The translations under genes and the position numbers were made by a program. Below, piece after piece: positions 43,486-51,247 of a stretch of DNA of 64,000 nucleotides. Source of the DNA: Rugosimonospora africana (lineage in GTDB: Bacteria > Actinomycetota > Actinomycetes > Mycobacteriales > Micromonosporaceae); assembly GCF_016862975.1 (NCBI RefSeq), contig NZ_BONZ01000055.1:62001-126000 (forward strand), read 5' to 3'. Below the pieces are notes generated by a model. It was not told where the DNA came from. It made no database searches and saw only the letters and a program-made list of their open reading frames with translations. Within the stretch, counting starts at the first letter, position 1; each line of letters starts with the position of its first letter.

Positions 43486-43499
43486 AGAGAACGCTCTCC
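43486..43499. promoter_or_regulatory. CebR-like operator 2 (weaker)
   Basis: AGAGAACGCTCTCC keeps the CGCTC half of the CebR pattern and forms an imperfect palindrome with its left half GAGA. It lies 194 bp before the start of the sugar-binding protein gene. Confidence 0.45.
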
Positions 43500-43692
43500 C
43501 GTCTTGACGCCACTCAACGCCGGATGTTTAATCCAGGACATAGTTCAATCCCAAAGTTTAGATCGGTGGCTGCTCCCTGGCCATCGGTCTTCGCCCGCAC
43601 GCAATAGTTCCGACCCGGAAGCAGTGCGGCTTCCTCTGCGCGACAACAGACCAGTTACCCCGCGTTTCCGTCCGTACAAAGGAAGGCCATAC

Positions 43693-45000
43693 GTGAGCCC
43701 TCGCAGATTCGGCCTGCTGGCCGCTGCCGCGCTCCTGGTCGCGCCCGCGCTCATCGGGTGCAGCGACAACGGCAGCTCAGATGGTGGATCCACCACTCTC
43801 ACCTATTGGGCGAGTAACCAAGGCTCCAGCCTGGACAACGACAAGCAGGTCCTTCAGCCGGAGCTGGACAAGTTCAAGCAGCAGACCGGCATCACCGTGA
43901 AGCTTGAGGTCATCGGCTGGCCCGACCTGCTCAACCGCATCCTGGCGGCGACCACTTCCGGCGAAGGCCCGGACGTTCTCAACATCGGCAACACCTGGTC
44001 GGCGACGCTCCAGGCCACCGGCGCGCTGCTGCCGTTCGACGACGCGACGATGTCGGCGATCGGCGGCAAGGACCGCTTCCTGGCCGGTAGCCTCTCGGCC
44101 ACCGGTGCGCCCGGCAAGCCGCCGACAGCGGTGCCGATCTACTCGCTGGCCTACGGCCTGTACTACAACAAGAAGATGTTCGCCGCGGCCGGCATCGCCA
44201 ACCCGCCGGCCACCTGGTCCGAGCTGGTGACCGACGCCAAGAAGCTCACCCACGGCAACCAGTGGGGCCTGGCTCTGGAGGCCGGCAACCCGACCGAGAA
44301 CTCGCACCACGCGTTCGCGTTCAGCGAGCAGTACGGCGGTTCCTGGTTCGACTCGGCCGGCAAGCCGACCTTCGACACCGACGCGAACGTCGCCGCCCTC
44401 AAGCGCTACATCGACTTCATGGCGACCGACAAGATCGTGAACCCGAGCGACGTGCAGTACACCAACAACACGTCGATCACCGACTTCGCCACCGGCAAGG
44501 CCGCGATGATCCTGTGGCAGGCCGCGGACAGCGGCATCAAGACGCACGGGATGAACCCCGACGACTACGGCGTCGCGCCGGTGCCGTTCGAGGACCCGGC
44601 CCCGGCCGGCGGCAAGCACGTCAACAGCATGGTGGCCGGCATCAACATGGCGGTGTTCAGCAACACCAAGCACAAGGACGCCGCGCTGAAGTTCGTGAAG
44701 TTCATGACGAGCGACGCCGAGCAGATGACGCTGAACAAGACGTACGCCTCGCTGCCGACGGTGCAGGGTGCCTACTCGGATCCGGCGTTCCAGACCGCGA
44801 CGGTCAAGATGTACCAGCAGGTTCTGTCCAGCACGGCCGCGCCGCTGCCGGCGGTGCCCGAGGAGAGCCAGTTCGAGACCCTCGTCGGCGGTGCGATGAA
44901 GGACCTGTTCGCCGAGGCGGCGAGTGGGAAGGCGGTCACCGACGCCGACATCAAGAGCAAGCTCACGGCAGCCCAGCAGCAGGTGAAGGCCGGCGGCTGA
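43693..45000 (+). CDS. Sugar ABC transporter substrate-binding lipoprotein (family 1)
   Basis: I start at the GTG at 43693 (GGAAGG site), giving 435 residues with a lipobox ending at C23 (LIGC). The mature part is an extracellular solute-binding protein of the oligosaccharide group: TLTYWASNQGSSLDNDKQVLQPELDKFKQQTGITVKLEVIGWPDLLNRI, then YGLYYNKKMFAAAGIANPPATWSEL and MNPDDYGVAPVPFEDPAPAGGKH. It passes sugar to the two permeases downstream. The GH1 beta-glucosidase in the operon points to cellobiose or another beta-glucoside as substrate, as in Streptomyces cebEFG-bglC, though the sequence alone does not prove it. Confidence 0.9.
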   Translation: MSPRRFGLLAAAALLVAPALIGCSDNGSSDGGSTTLTYWASNQGSSLDNDKQVLQPELDKFKQQTGITVKLEVIGWPDLLNRILAATTSGEGPDVLNIGNTWSATLQATGALLPFDDATMSAIGGKDRFLAGSLSATGAPGKPPTAVPIYSLAYGLYYNKKMFAAAGIANPPATWSELVTDAKKLTHGNQWGLALEAGNPTENSHHAFAFSEQYGGSWFDSAGKPTFDTDANVAALKRYIDFMATDKIVNPSDVQYTNNTSITDFATGKAAMILWQAADSGIKTHGMNPDDYGVAPVPFEDPAPAGGKHVNSMVAGINMAVFSNTKHKDAALKFVKFMTSDAEQMTLNKTYASLPTVQGAYSDPAFQTATVKMYQQVLSSTAAPLPAVPEESQFETLVGGAMKDLFAEAASGKAVTDADIKSKLTAAQQQVKAGG

Positions 45001-45026
45001 GTCTCCGGCTGACAACTCGACGGCTC

Positions 45027-45054
45027 GGGGCCGCGGAGTCATCTCCGCGGCCCC
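45027..45054 (+). terminator. Intercistronic stem-loop after the sugar-binding-protein gene
   Basis: GGGGCCGCGGA at 45027-45037 pairs perfectly with 45044-45054 around loop GTCATC. It lies between the binding protein and permease genes. Such hairpins often cause partial termination or mRNA stabilisation, raising binding-protein levels above the permeases. Confidence 0.75.
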
Positions 45055-45154
45055 GGTGGCCGCCCGGTAAGTCCGACCGAGTAAGTCCCGCCCAGCAAGC
45101 TCCGCCCCGCAGCAACCGGTGCGATCGCACGTTCCGGGCACCGTAAGGAGTCTC

Positions 45155-46144
45155 ATGACAACCGTCACCACCCCGGCGGCCGGGCCCGGTACGGCGGCCG
45201 GCGGTAAGTCCGCGTCCACGAAGAAGCGGCGGCGCCGCCGGGTCAAGGGAAACCGCGCCACCCCATACCTCATGCTGCTTCTGGCCATCATCCTGGAACT
45301 GCTGGTGCACATCATTCCGATGATCACCGGCGTCTGGATGAGCCTGCGCGGACTGACCCAGTTCTACATCCGCAACTGGTCCGCCGCGCCGTTCGTCGGC
45401 CTCGGCAACTTCCGGGTGACGCTCGACTTCAACAGTCCGATCGGCGGAAACCTGGCGCACTCGCTCGGGGTGACCGCCGGCTACAGCGCACTCACCGTGG
45501 GCTTCTGCTGGCTGTTCGGCATCACCGCCGGCGTGCTGCTGCAGCGGCCGTTTCGTGGCCGCGGCCTGCTCCGTACCGTCTTCCTCGCCCCGTACGCCCT
45601 GCCGGCCTACGCCGCCGTAATCACCTGGAGCTTCATGCTCCAGCGCGACACCGGTGCGGTGAACCACGTACTGGTCGACGAACTGCACCTGTTCCACAGC
45701 CGGCCGTTCTGGCTCATCGGTGGCAACAGCTTCGTCTCCCTCGTCGTCGTGTCGGTGTGGCGCACCTGGCCGTTCGCGCTGCTGGTGCTGACCGCCGGTC
45801 TGCAGACGATCCCCGGCGAACTGTACGAGGCCGCCGCGATGGACGGCGCCGGATTCATGCGACAGCTGCGCAGCATCACGCTGCCGATGCTGCGCCCGGT
45901 CAACCAGGTGCTGCTACTGGTGCTGTTCCTGTGGAGTTTCAACGACTTCAACACGCCGTACGTGCTGTTCGGTTCGGCGGCACCGCACGCGGCCGACCTC
46001 ATCTCCATCCACATCTACCAGAGCTCGTTCGTCACCTGGAACTTCGGTCTCGGCTCCGCGATGAGCGTGCTGCTGCTGCTGTTCCTCCTTGTGGTGACGG
46101 CGGTCTACCTGTATGCCACGTCGCGCCGGAGGAACGATGCGTGA
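45155..46144 (+). CDS. Sugar ABC transporter permease (MalF/CebF-like)
   Basis: 329 residues from the ATG at 45155 after AAGGAG. A Lys/Arg-rich N-terminus (KKRRRRRVKGNR) precedes six helices. The EAA loop is ELYEAAAMDGAGFMRQLRSITLPMLRPV. It forms the channel with the next permease, whose gene overlaps it by 8 bp. No ATPase gene is present, so a shared MsiK-type ATPase elsewhere probably energises it, as is usual for actinobacterial sugar importers. Confidence 0.9.
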   Translation: MTTVTTPAAGPGTAAGGKSASTKKRRRRRVKGNRATPYLMLLLAIILELLVHIIPMITGVWMSLRGLTQFYIRNWSAAPFVGLGNFRVTLDFNSPIGGNLAHSLGVTAGYSALTVGFCWLFGITAGVLLQRPFRGRGLLRTVFLAPYALPAYAAVITWSFMLQRDTGAVNHVLVDELHLFHSRPFWLIGGNSFVSLVVVSVWRTWPFALLVLTAGLQTIPGELYEAAAMDGAGFMRQLRSITLPMLRPVNQVLLLVLFLWSFNDFNTPYVLFGSAAPHAADLISIHIYQSSFVTWNFGLGSAMSVLLLLFLLVVTAVYLYATSRRRNDA

Positions 46145-46976
46145 GCCAAGCTGGGTCAAGGTGACCCGCGCCGTCGTGCTGACCGCGCTCGCCCTGTTCA
46201 CCCTGATCCCGATCTACGTGATGCTCACGTCCGGGCTCAAACCGCTCCGCGACGTCCAGGGGCCGTTCCGCTGGATCCCGTCCCACCTGACGGTGGAGCC
46301 GTTCGTCGACATGTGGCACACGGTGCCGCTCGGCCGGTACTTCGTGAACAGCGTCATCGTCAGTTCGAGCGCGATGGCCTGCTCCGTGGTGGTGGCCATC
46401 TTCGCCGCGTACGCGGTCAGCCGGTACCGGTTCCTCGGCCGGCGGGTCTTCTCCATCACGGTGCTGTCGACCCAAATGTTCCCGGGGATCCTGTTCCTGC
46501 TGCCGCTGTTCCTCATCTACGTCAACATCAACAAGTACACCGGCCTCCAGCTCTACGCGACCCGTACCGGTCTCGTCGTCACATACCTCACCTTCTCGCT
46601 GCCGTTCTCGATTTGGATGCTGGTCGGCTATTTCGACTCCATCCCGCGCGGGCTGGACGAGTCGGCCCAGGTCGACGGCGCTGGACCGCTGCGTACGCTG
46701 ATACAGGTCATCCTGCCCACGGCCCTGCCCGGTGTGGTGGCGGTGGCGGTGTACGCGTTCATGACAGCGTGGGGAGAGGTGCTCTTTGCCTCGGTGATGA
46801 CCAACGACAGCACTCGAACGTTGGCGGTCGGCCTACAGAGCTACTCCACCTACGAAGATGTGTACTGGAACCAAGTCATGGCGGCGTCCCTGGTCGTCAG
46901 CGTCCCGGTGGTTGCCGGATTCCTCGCGCTGCAGCGTCACTTCGTCGCCGGGCTGACCGCTGGTGCGGTCAAGTAA
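46137..46976 (+). CDS. Sugar ABC transporter permease (MalG/CebG-like)
   Basis: 279 residues from the ATG at 46137, which overlaps the previous stop and follows GGAGGAAC. It has six helices and the EAA loop [30 protein letters not shown]. It is the second half of the import channel. Confidence 0.9.
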   Translation: MREPSWVKVTRAVVLTALALFTLIPIYVMLTSGLKPLRDVQGPFRWIPSHLTVEPFVDMWHTVPLGRYFVNSVIVSSSAMACSVVVAIFAAYAVSRYRFLGRRVFSITVLSTQMFPGILFLLPLFLIYVNINKYTGLQLYATRTGLVVTYLTFSLPFSIWMLVGYFDSIPRGLDESAQVDGAGPLRTLIQVILPTALPGVVAVAVYAFMTAWGEVLFASVMTNDSTRTLAVGLQSYSTYEDVYWNQVMAASLVVSVPVVAGFLALQRHFVAGLTAGAVK

Positions 46977-47004
46977 TACCAACGTTTCACAGCCAAGGAG
47001 AGTC

Positions 47005-48390
47005 ATGAAGTATCTGCGGGGCCTGGCGCCGGACTTTATATGGGGTACGGCAACGTCCGCGTACCAGATCGAGGGTGCGGTGGCCGAGGACGGCCGCTCA
47101 CCGTCGATCTGGGACACGTTCTGTCGGGTTCCGGGCGCGATCGACAACGGTGACACCGGTGACGTGGCGTGCGACCACTACCACCGGTGGCCGGAGGACA
47201 TCGAGCTGATGCGGCGGTTGGGCGTAGACGCGTACCGGTTCTCCATCGCGTGGCCGCGCATCCTTCCGGAGGGTACGGGCCGGGTGAACCAGGCCGGACT
47301 CGACTTCTACGAGCGGCTGGTCGACTCGCTGCTGGAGTCCGGCATCCGGCCGTTCGCCACGCTGTACCACTGGGACCTGCCGCAGGTGCTGCAGGATCGC
47401 GGCGGCTGGCCGGCCCGGGACACGGCGATGGCCTTCGCCGACTACGCGCGGGTGGTGGGCGAGCGGCTGGGCGACCGGATCGGCGACTGGTTCACCGTGA
47501 ACGAACCGCTGTGCTCGGCGTGGATCGGTTACCTGGAGGGCGTCATGGCGCCGGGGGAGAAGGACCTGTCCCGGGCCGTACCCGCGTCACACCACCTGCT
47601 GCTCGGGCACGGGCTGGCGGCGGCCGCGCTGCGGTCCGTGTCGCGCGGACCGGTGCGGGTCGGCGCGGTGCTGAACCTCAGCCCGTGCGAGCCGGCCAGC
47701 GATGACGAGAAGGACGTGGCGGCGGCGCGCCGCGCCGACGGGCACACGAACCGGTGGTGGCTGGACCCGTTGAACGGCCGCGGGTACCCGGAGGACATGG
47801 TCGAGGTGTACGGGATCACGCCGCCGGTCCGGGACGGCGACCTGGATGTCATCGCCTCGCCGATGGACCACGTCGGCCTGAACTACTACTTCCGTCAGGT
47901 GGTCACCGACGACCCCACCGGGCCGGTGCCGCGTGCGCGGATGATCAGCGTGCCGGACTGGACCCTGACCGGGATGGGCTGGGAGGTGCACGCCGATGGG
48001 TTGGAGCAGTTGCTGGTCCGGCTCACCGACGAGTACCAGGCCCAGCGCATCTACGTGACGGAGAACGGCTCGGCGTGGCCGGACGAGATCGAGCCGGACG
48101 GGCACGTGGAGGACAAGGAGCGCACCGACTTCCTGGAGCAGCACCTGGCGGCGTGCGCCGCGGCGGCTCGCCGGGGTGCTCCGCTCGCCGGCTACTTCGC
48201 CTGGTCGCTGCTCGACAACTTCGAGTGGGCGTACGGGTACGCGAAGCGGTTCGGCCTGGTCCACGTCGACTACCCGACCCAGCGGCGCACCATGAAGGCC
48301 AGCGGGCACCGGTACGCCGACATCATCCGCAGCTACCGCGAGCGCCCCGACCAGTCGGTGCCGAACGAGCCGCAGCCGATCGGCAGCTGA
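47005..48390 (+). CDS. Beta-glucosidase, GH1 family, cytoplasmic
   Basis: 461 residues from the ATG at 47005 after AAGGAGAG. The N-terminal signature is [17 protein letters not shown]. The acid/base is E167 in FTVNEPLC and the nucleophile is E353 in YVTENGSAW. The substrate-binding Trp-rich end is [26 protein letters not shown]. With no signal peptide, it should split beta-glucosides such as cellobiose after import by the ABC transporter of the same operon. Confidence 0.93.
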   Translation: MKYLRGLAPDFIWGTATSAYQIEGAVAEDGRSPSIWDTFCRVPGAIDNGDTGDVACDHYHRWPEDIELMRRLGVDAYRFSIAWPRILPEGTGRVNQAGLDFYERLVDSLLESGIRPFATLYHWDLPQVLQDRGGWPARDTAMAFADYARVVGERLGDRIGDWFTVNEPLCSAWIGYLEGVMAPGEKDLSRAVPASHHLLLGHGLAAAALRSVSRGPVRVGAVLNLSPCEPASDDEKDVAAARRADGHTNRWWLDPLNGRGYPEDMVEVYGITPPVRDGDLDVIASPMDHVGLNYYFRQVVTDDPTGPVPRARMISVPDWTLTGMGWEVHADGLEQLLVRLTDEYQAQRIYVTENGSAWPDEIEPDGHVEDKERTDFLEQHLAACAAAARRGAPLAGYFAWSLLDNFEWAYGYAKRFGLVHVDYPTQRRTMKASGHRYADIIRSYRERPDQSVPNEPQPIGS

Positions 48391-48519
48391 ACTCGTCCGT
48401 CTCGAGTTCGCCGTTTCCGTCCCGCTGGCCGCGGCCCGTCCGGATGGACCTGTGACGGACCTGTGCGTGAGTTGCCAGGGCGCGTGGCCGATCGCCACGC
48501 GCACTGGCATACTCCGCCC

Positions 48520-49257
48520 ATGGTTTTGGATCACGGTACTGGCACGGTCGGTGCGGGTGCGGGTGAGTCGACCGGCGAGGAGACCGGGGAGCGGGCCGAG
48601 GGATCGACGGCGTTCCGCGTCCGGGCGGCCGGTACCGAGGACGAGGCGACGCTGTCCGTCCGGGTGACCGACCCGGACGGCTCGCTGATCGGAGGGCTGT
48701 CCGGCTGGACCTGGGGCGGCTGCGGCGGTATCGGGCTGCTGTGGGTACGCGATGGCTGCCGCCGCGAAGGCTGGGGGACCCGGCTGTTGCGTACCGCCGA
48801 AGACGAGGCACGCCGGCGTGGCTGCAGCCGCATGGTGGTGTCCTCGATGTCGTTCCAGGCGCCCGGCTTCTACCGCCGTCACGGCTACGTCGAGACCGGC
48901 CGCACCGAGCGGCTCCCCGGTGGCCACTGCGACGTCCACTTCTTCAAGCGCCTCGACGGCCCGTCCGCCGCCCCGCGCCTGCGCGTCGCCGTGGTCGTGG
49001 ACATTCCCGAGGAGCACCGGGACGCGGGCCAGCGGTACGAGGACCTGGTGCTGCCCCTGATGGCCAGCCACGGTGGACGCCTGGAGCAGCGGCTGCGGAC
49101 CGAGGACTCGTGCACCGAGGTCCACCTGTTGTCGTTCGCCTCCCGCGAAGGGTACGAGGCGTTTGTGGCCGACCCGCGCCGGGCCGAATATCGCGAGCAG
49201 TTGGGGGACGTGCGCCTGACCAGCCGGGTGCTGGAGGTTCACGAGGTCATCGGGTGA
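48520..49257 (+). CDS. GNAT acetyltransferase fused to a C-terminal ferredoxin-like (DUF1330-like) domain
   Basis: 245 residues from the ATG at 48520; the longer frame to 48463 has no good ribosome-binding site. After a Gly/Glu-rich tail, residues about 28-145 are a GNAT domain: GLLWVRDGCRREGWGTRLLRTAEDEARRRGC is motif A and SSMSFQAPGFYRRHGYVETGR is motif B. Residues about 150-245 (LRVAVVVDIPEEHRDAGQRYEDLVLPLMASHGGRLEQRL...DPRRAEYREQLGDV) look like a dimeric alpha/beta-barrel of the DUF1330 or monooxygenase-like type. The combination is unusual. Substrate unknown. Confidence 0.78.
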   Translation: MVLDHGTGTVGAGAGESTGEETGERAEGSTAFRVRAAGTEDEATLSVRVTDPDGSLIGGLSGWTWGGCGGIGLLWVRDGCRREGWGTRLLRTAEDEARRRGCSRMVVSSMSFQAPGFYRRHGYVETGRTERLPGGHCDVHFFKRLDGPSAAPRLRVAVVVDIPEEHRDAGQRYEDLVLPLMASHGGRLEQRLRTEDSCTEVHLLSFASREGYEAFVADPRRAEYREQLGDVRLTSRVLEVHEVIG

Positions 49258-49288
49258 ACCTCCAGCACCCATTGGGTCACCCCGTCGC

Positions 49289-50938
49289 TCAGGGAACCAT
49301 CCAGTCCAGCACCGGCGTGGACTGGAGATATACCAGCAGGCACATGCCGGCGAGGAAGGCCAGGCTCCAACCGAACACCCGGCGGAAGATGTCGCCCTCC
49401 TTGCCGACCAGGCCGACCGCGCCGGCCGCGATCGCCAGGTTCTGCGGCGAAATCATCTTGCCGAGTACGCCGCCGGAGGAGTTGGCCGCGGCCATCAGCG
49501 TGGTGTTCAGACCCGCCTTCGTTCCCGCGGCGACCTGCAACGCGCCGAACAGCGAGTTGGAGGACGTGTCCGAGCCGGTGACCGCGACGCCGAGCCAGCC
49601 GAGGATCGGCGACAGGATCGCGAACGCGCCACCGGCGCCGGCCATCCAGTTGCCCAGCGTCGCAGTCTGGCCGCTCGCGTTCATCACGTAGGCGAGCGCC
49701 AGCACCGCCATCACCGTGATGATGGCCCAGACCAGCTGGCGTAGCGTCCGGCCGTACGCGCGCAGCGCCCGGATCGGGGACACGCCGAGCACCGGCGCGG
49801 TGACCAGGCCGGAGATGAACATCAGCGAGCCCGCCGCGGTGAGCCAGTTGAACTTGAACACGCTGACCGTCGAGGGCTTGCCGGCGGCGTTCTCGATGTG
49901 CAGGCCCGGCCAGTTGAACGACCGGGTGACCGTGTCCAGCGCGTGCAGGATCGGGTGGATCTGCGCGACGATGAAGATGACGATGATAATCAGGTACGGT
50001 GCGTAGGAGCGCAACTCCTCCTTGCGGCTGTCCGGGTGCGCCACCCGCTTCTGGAACGCCGGATCCGGGTTGTCGACCGAACCGCCGGCCACCGGCCGTA
50101 CCGCAGGCACCACCAGCCCGGACGTGACCGGATGCCAGACCCGCAGCAGCACCACGACGGCGCCCGCGGAGAACAGCGACGCGATGATGTCAGTCAGCGG
50201 TACCGAGATGTAGTTCGACGTGACGTACTGAGCCACCGCGAACGCCAGGCCACAGACCACAGCCGGCAGCCAGGTCTGGCGCACGCCGCGCCAGCCGTCG
50301 ACGATGCCGACCAGGACCACGGGCACGATCACCGCCAGGATCGGCGTCTGCCGGCCGACCATCGAGCCGAGGTCGTGCACCGGCAACCCGGTCACCGTGG
50401 ACAGTGTGGTGATGGGTACCGCGAGGGCGCCGAAGGCCACCGGCGCGGTGTTCGCGACGAGTGCCAGTGCCGCCGCGCGCAGCGGGGTGAAGCCGAGCGC
50501 GAGGAGCATGACCGAGCTGATCGCGACCGGTGTACCGAACCCGCCGAGCGCCTCCATGAGGGCGCCGAAACAGAACGCGATGATGATGGCCTGGATCCGT
50601 TGATCGTCGCTCACCCGGCTGAACGAGCGGCGAAGCACATCGAAGTGCCCGGTGTCGACGGTCATGTTGTAGATCCAGATGGCATTGATGACGATCCACA
50701 GGATCGGGAAGAAGCCGAACGCCGCACCGAGCGTCGCGGACAGGACGGCTTGGCCCACCGGCATCGGGTAGACCACGGTGGCGATGACGACGGACGCGAC
50801 GAGTGCGATGAGAGCGGAGACCCATGCGGTGATGCGCAGGACCCCGAGGAGCAGGAAGAGGATTACGAGAGGGAGCGCGGCGAAGATCGCGCTCAGGCCG
50901 AGTGAGTCGGATACCGGATCGAGCACCTGTCGATACAT
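49289..50938 (-). CDS. L-lactate permease (LctP family)
   Basis: 549 residues with about 13 membrane helices, start ATG after GAGGT. It has the family's conserved stretches WIVINAIWIYNMTVDTGHFDVLRRS, FGALMEALGGFGTPVAISSVML, NTAPVAFGALAVPI and, near the end, PILGWLGVAVTGSDTSSNSLFGALQ. It imports L-lactate, possibly also glycolate, with protons. It stands alone here with no lactate dehydrogenase gene beside it. Confidence 0.92.
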   Translation of the reverse strand: MYRQVLDPVSDSLGLSAIFAALPLVILFLLLGVLRITAWVSALIALVASVVIATVVYPMPVGQAVLSATLGAAFGFFPILWIVINAIWIYNMTVDTGHFDVLRRSFSRVSDDQRIQAIIIAFCFGALMEALGGFGTPVAISSVMLLALGFTPLRAAALALVANTAPVAFGALAVPITTLSTVTGLPVHDLGSMVGRQTPILAVIVPVVLVGIVDGWRGVRQTWLPAVVCGLAFAVAQYVTSNYISVPLTDIIASLFSAGAVVVLLRVWHPVTSGLVVPAVRPVAGGSVDNPDPAFQKRVAHPDSRKEELRSYAPYLIIIVIFIVAQIHPILHALDTVTRSFNWPGLHIENAAGKPSTVSVFKFNWLTAAGSLMFISGLVTAPVLGVSPIRALRAYGRTLRQLVWAIITVMAVLALAYVMNASGQTATLGNWMAGAGGAFAILSPILGWLGVAVTGSDTSSNSLFGALQVAAGTKAGLNTTLMAAANSSGGVLGKMISPQNLAIAAGAVGLVGKEGDIFRRVFGWSLAFLAGMCLLVYLQSTPVLDWMVP

Positions 50939-51072
50939 GGGAACACCTCGCTGAACAGGTCTGCTGAACGGCTGGACCGATCATCACCCCGATGGGCTGT
51001 AACTGATCTCGATCGTTCGCCGGACGGTCAGATCCGCTCGACGAGCGGCGTGTTCTCGGCCGAGTGTTCGCA

Positions 51073-51123
51073 GAGCGGTCGGGTGCAGCGTTGCGGGACG
51101 TCAACGCTGCACCCCGTCCGCTC
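51073..51123 (-). terminator. Terminator downstream of the GH95-like gene
   Basis: GGGTGCAGCGTTG at 51081-51093 pairs exactly with 51102-51114 around an 8-nt loop. Outer arms GAGCGG (51073) and CCGCTC (51118) extend the stem past a small internal loop. It lies about 115 bp beyond the GH95-like stop and the same distance upstream of the LctP start. Confidence 0.75.
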
Positions 51124-51130
51124 AGGCAGT

Positions 51131-51247
51131 GCCGGTGTGGACTGTGCTCGCCTCCGCCACAGTTCGGCTCCGGCTGCGCTCAGTCGGCGCCGGTGTGGAC
51201 TTGTGCTCGCCTCCGCCACAGTTCGGCTCCGGCTGCGCTCAGTCGGC
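51131..51247 (-). repeat. Tandem 58/59-bp duplication carrying the gene-end repeat
   Basis: 51131-51188 and 51189-51247 are near identical, with one extra T in the second. Each contains the 41-bp element (51143-51183 and 51202-51242) also found at 20885-20925. The second copy holds the TGA of the GH95-like gene at the same place as the copy at the carboxypeptidase gene. Confidence 0.88.

Larger units (their letters stand above)
43275..43692. other. Control region of the sugar ABC-GH1 operon
   Basis: This 418-bp gap has two LacI/CebR-like operators (43294-43307 and 43486-43499). The reading frame of the next gene is open back to 43504, but the ribosome-binding site and signal peptide place the start at 43693. 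Confidence 0.6.
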
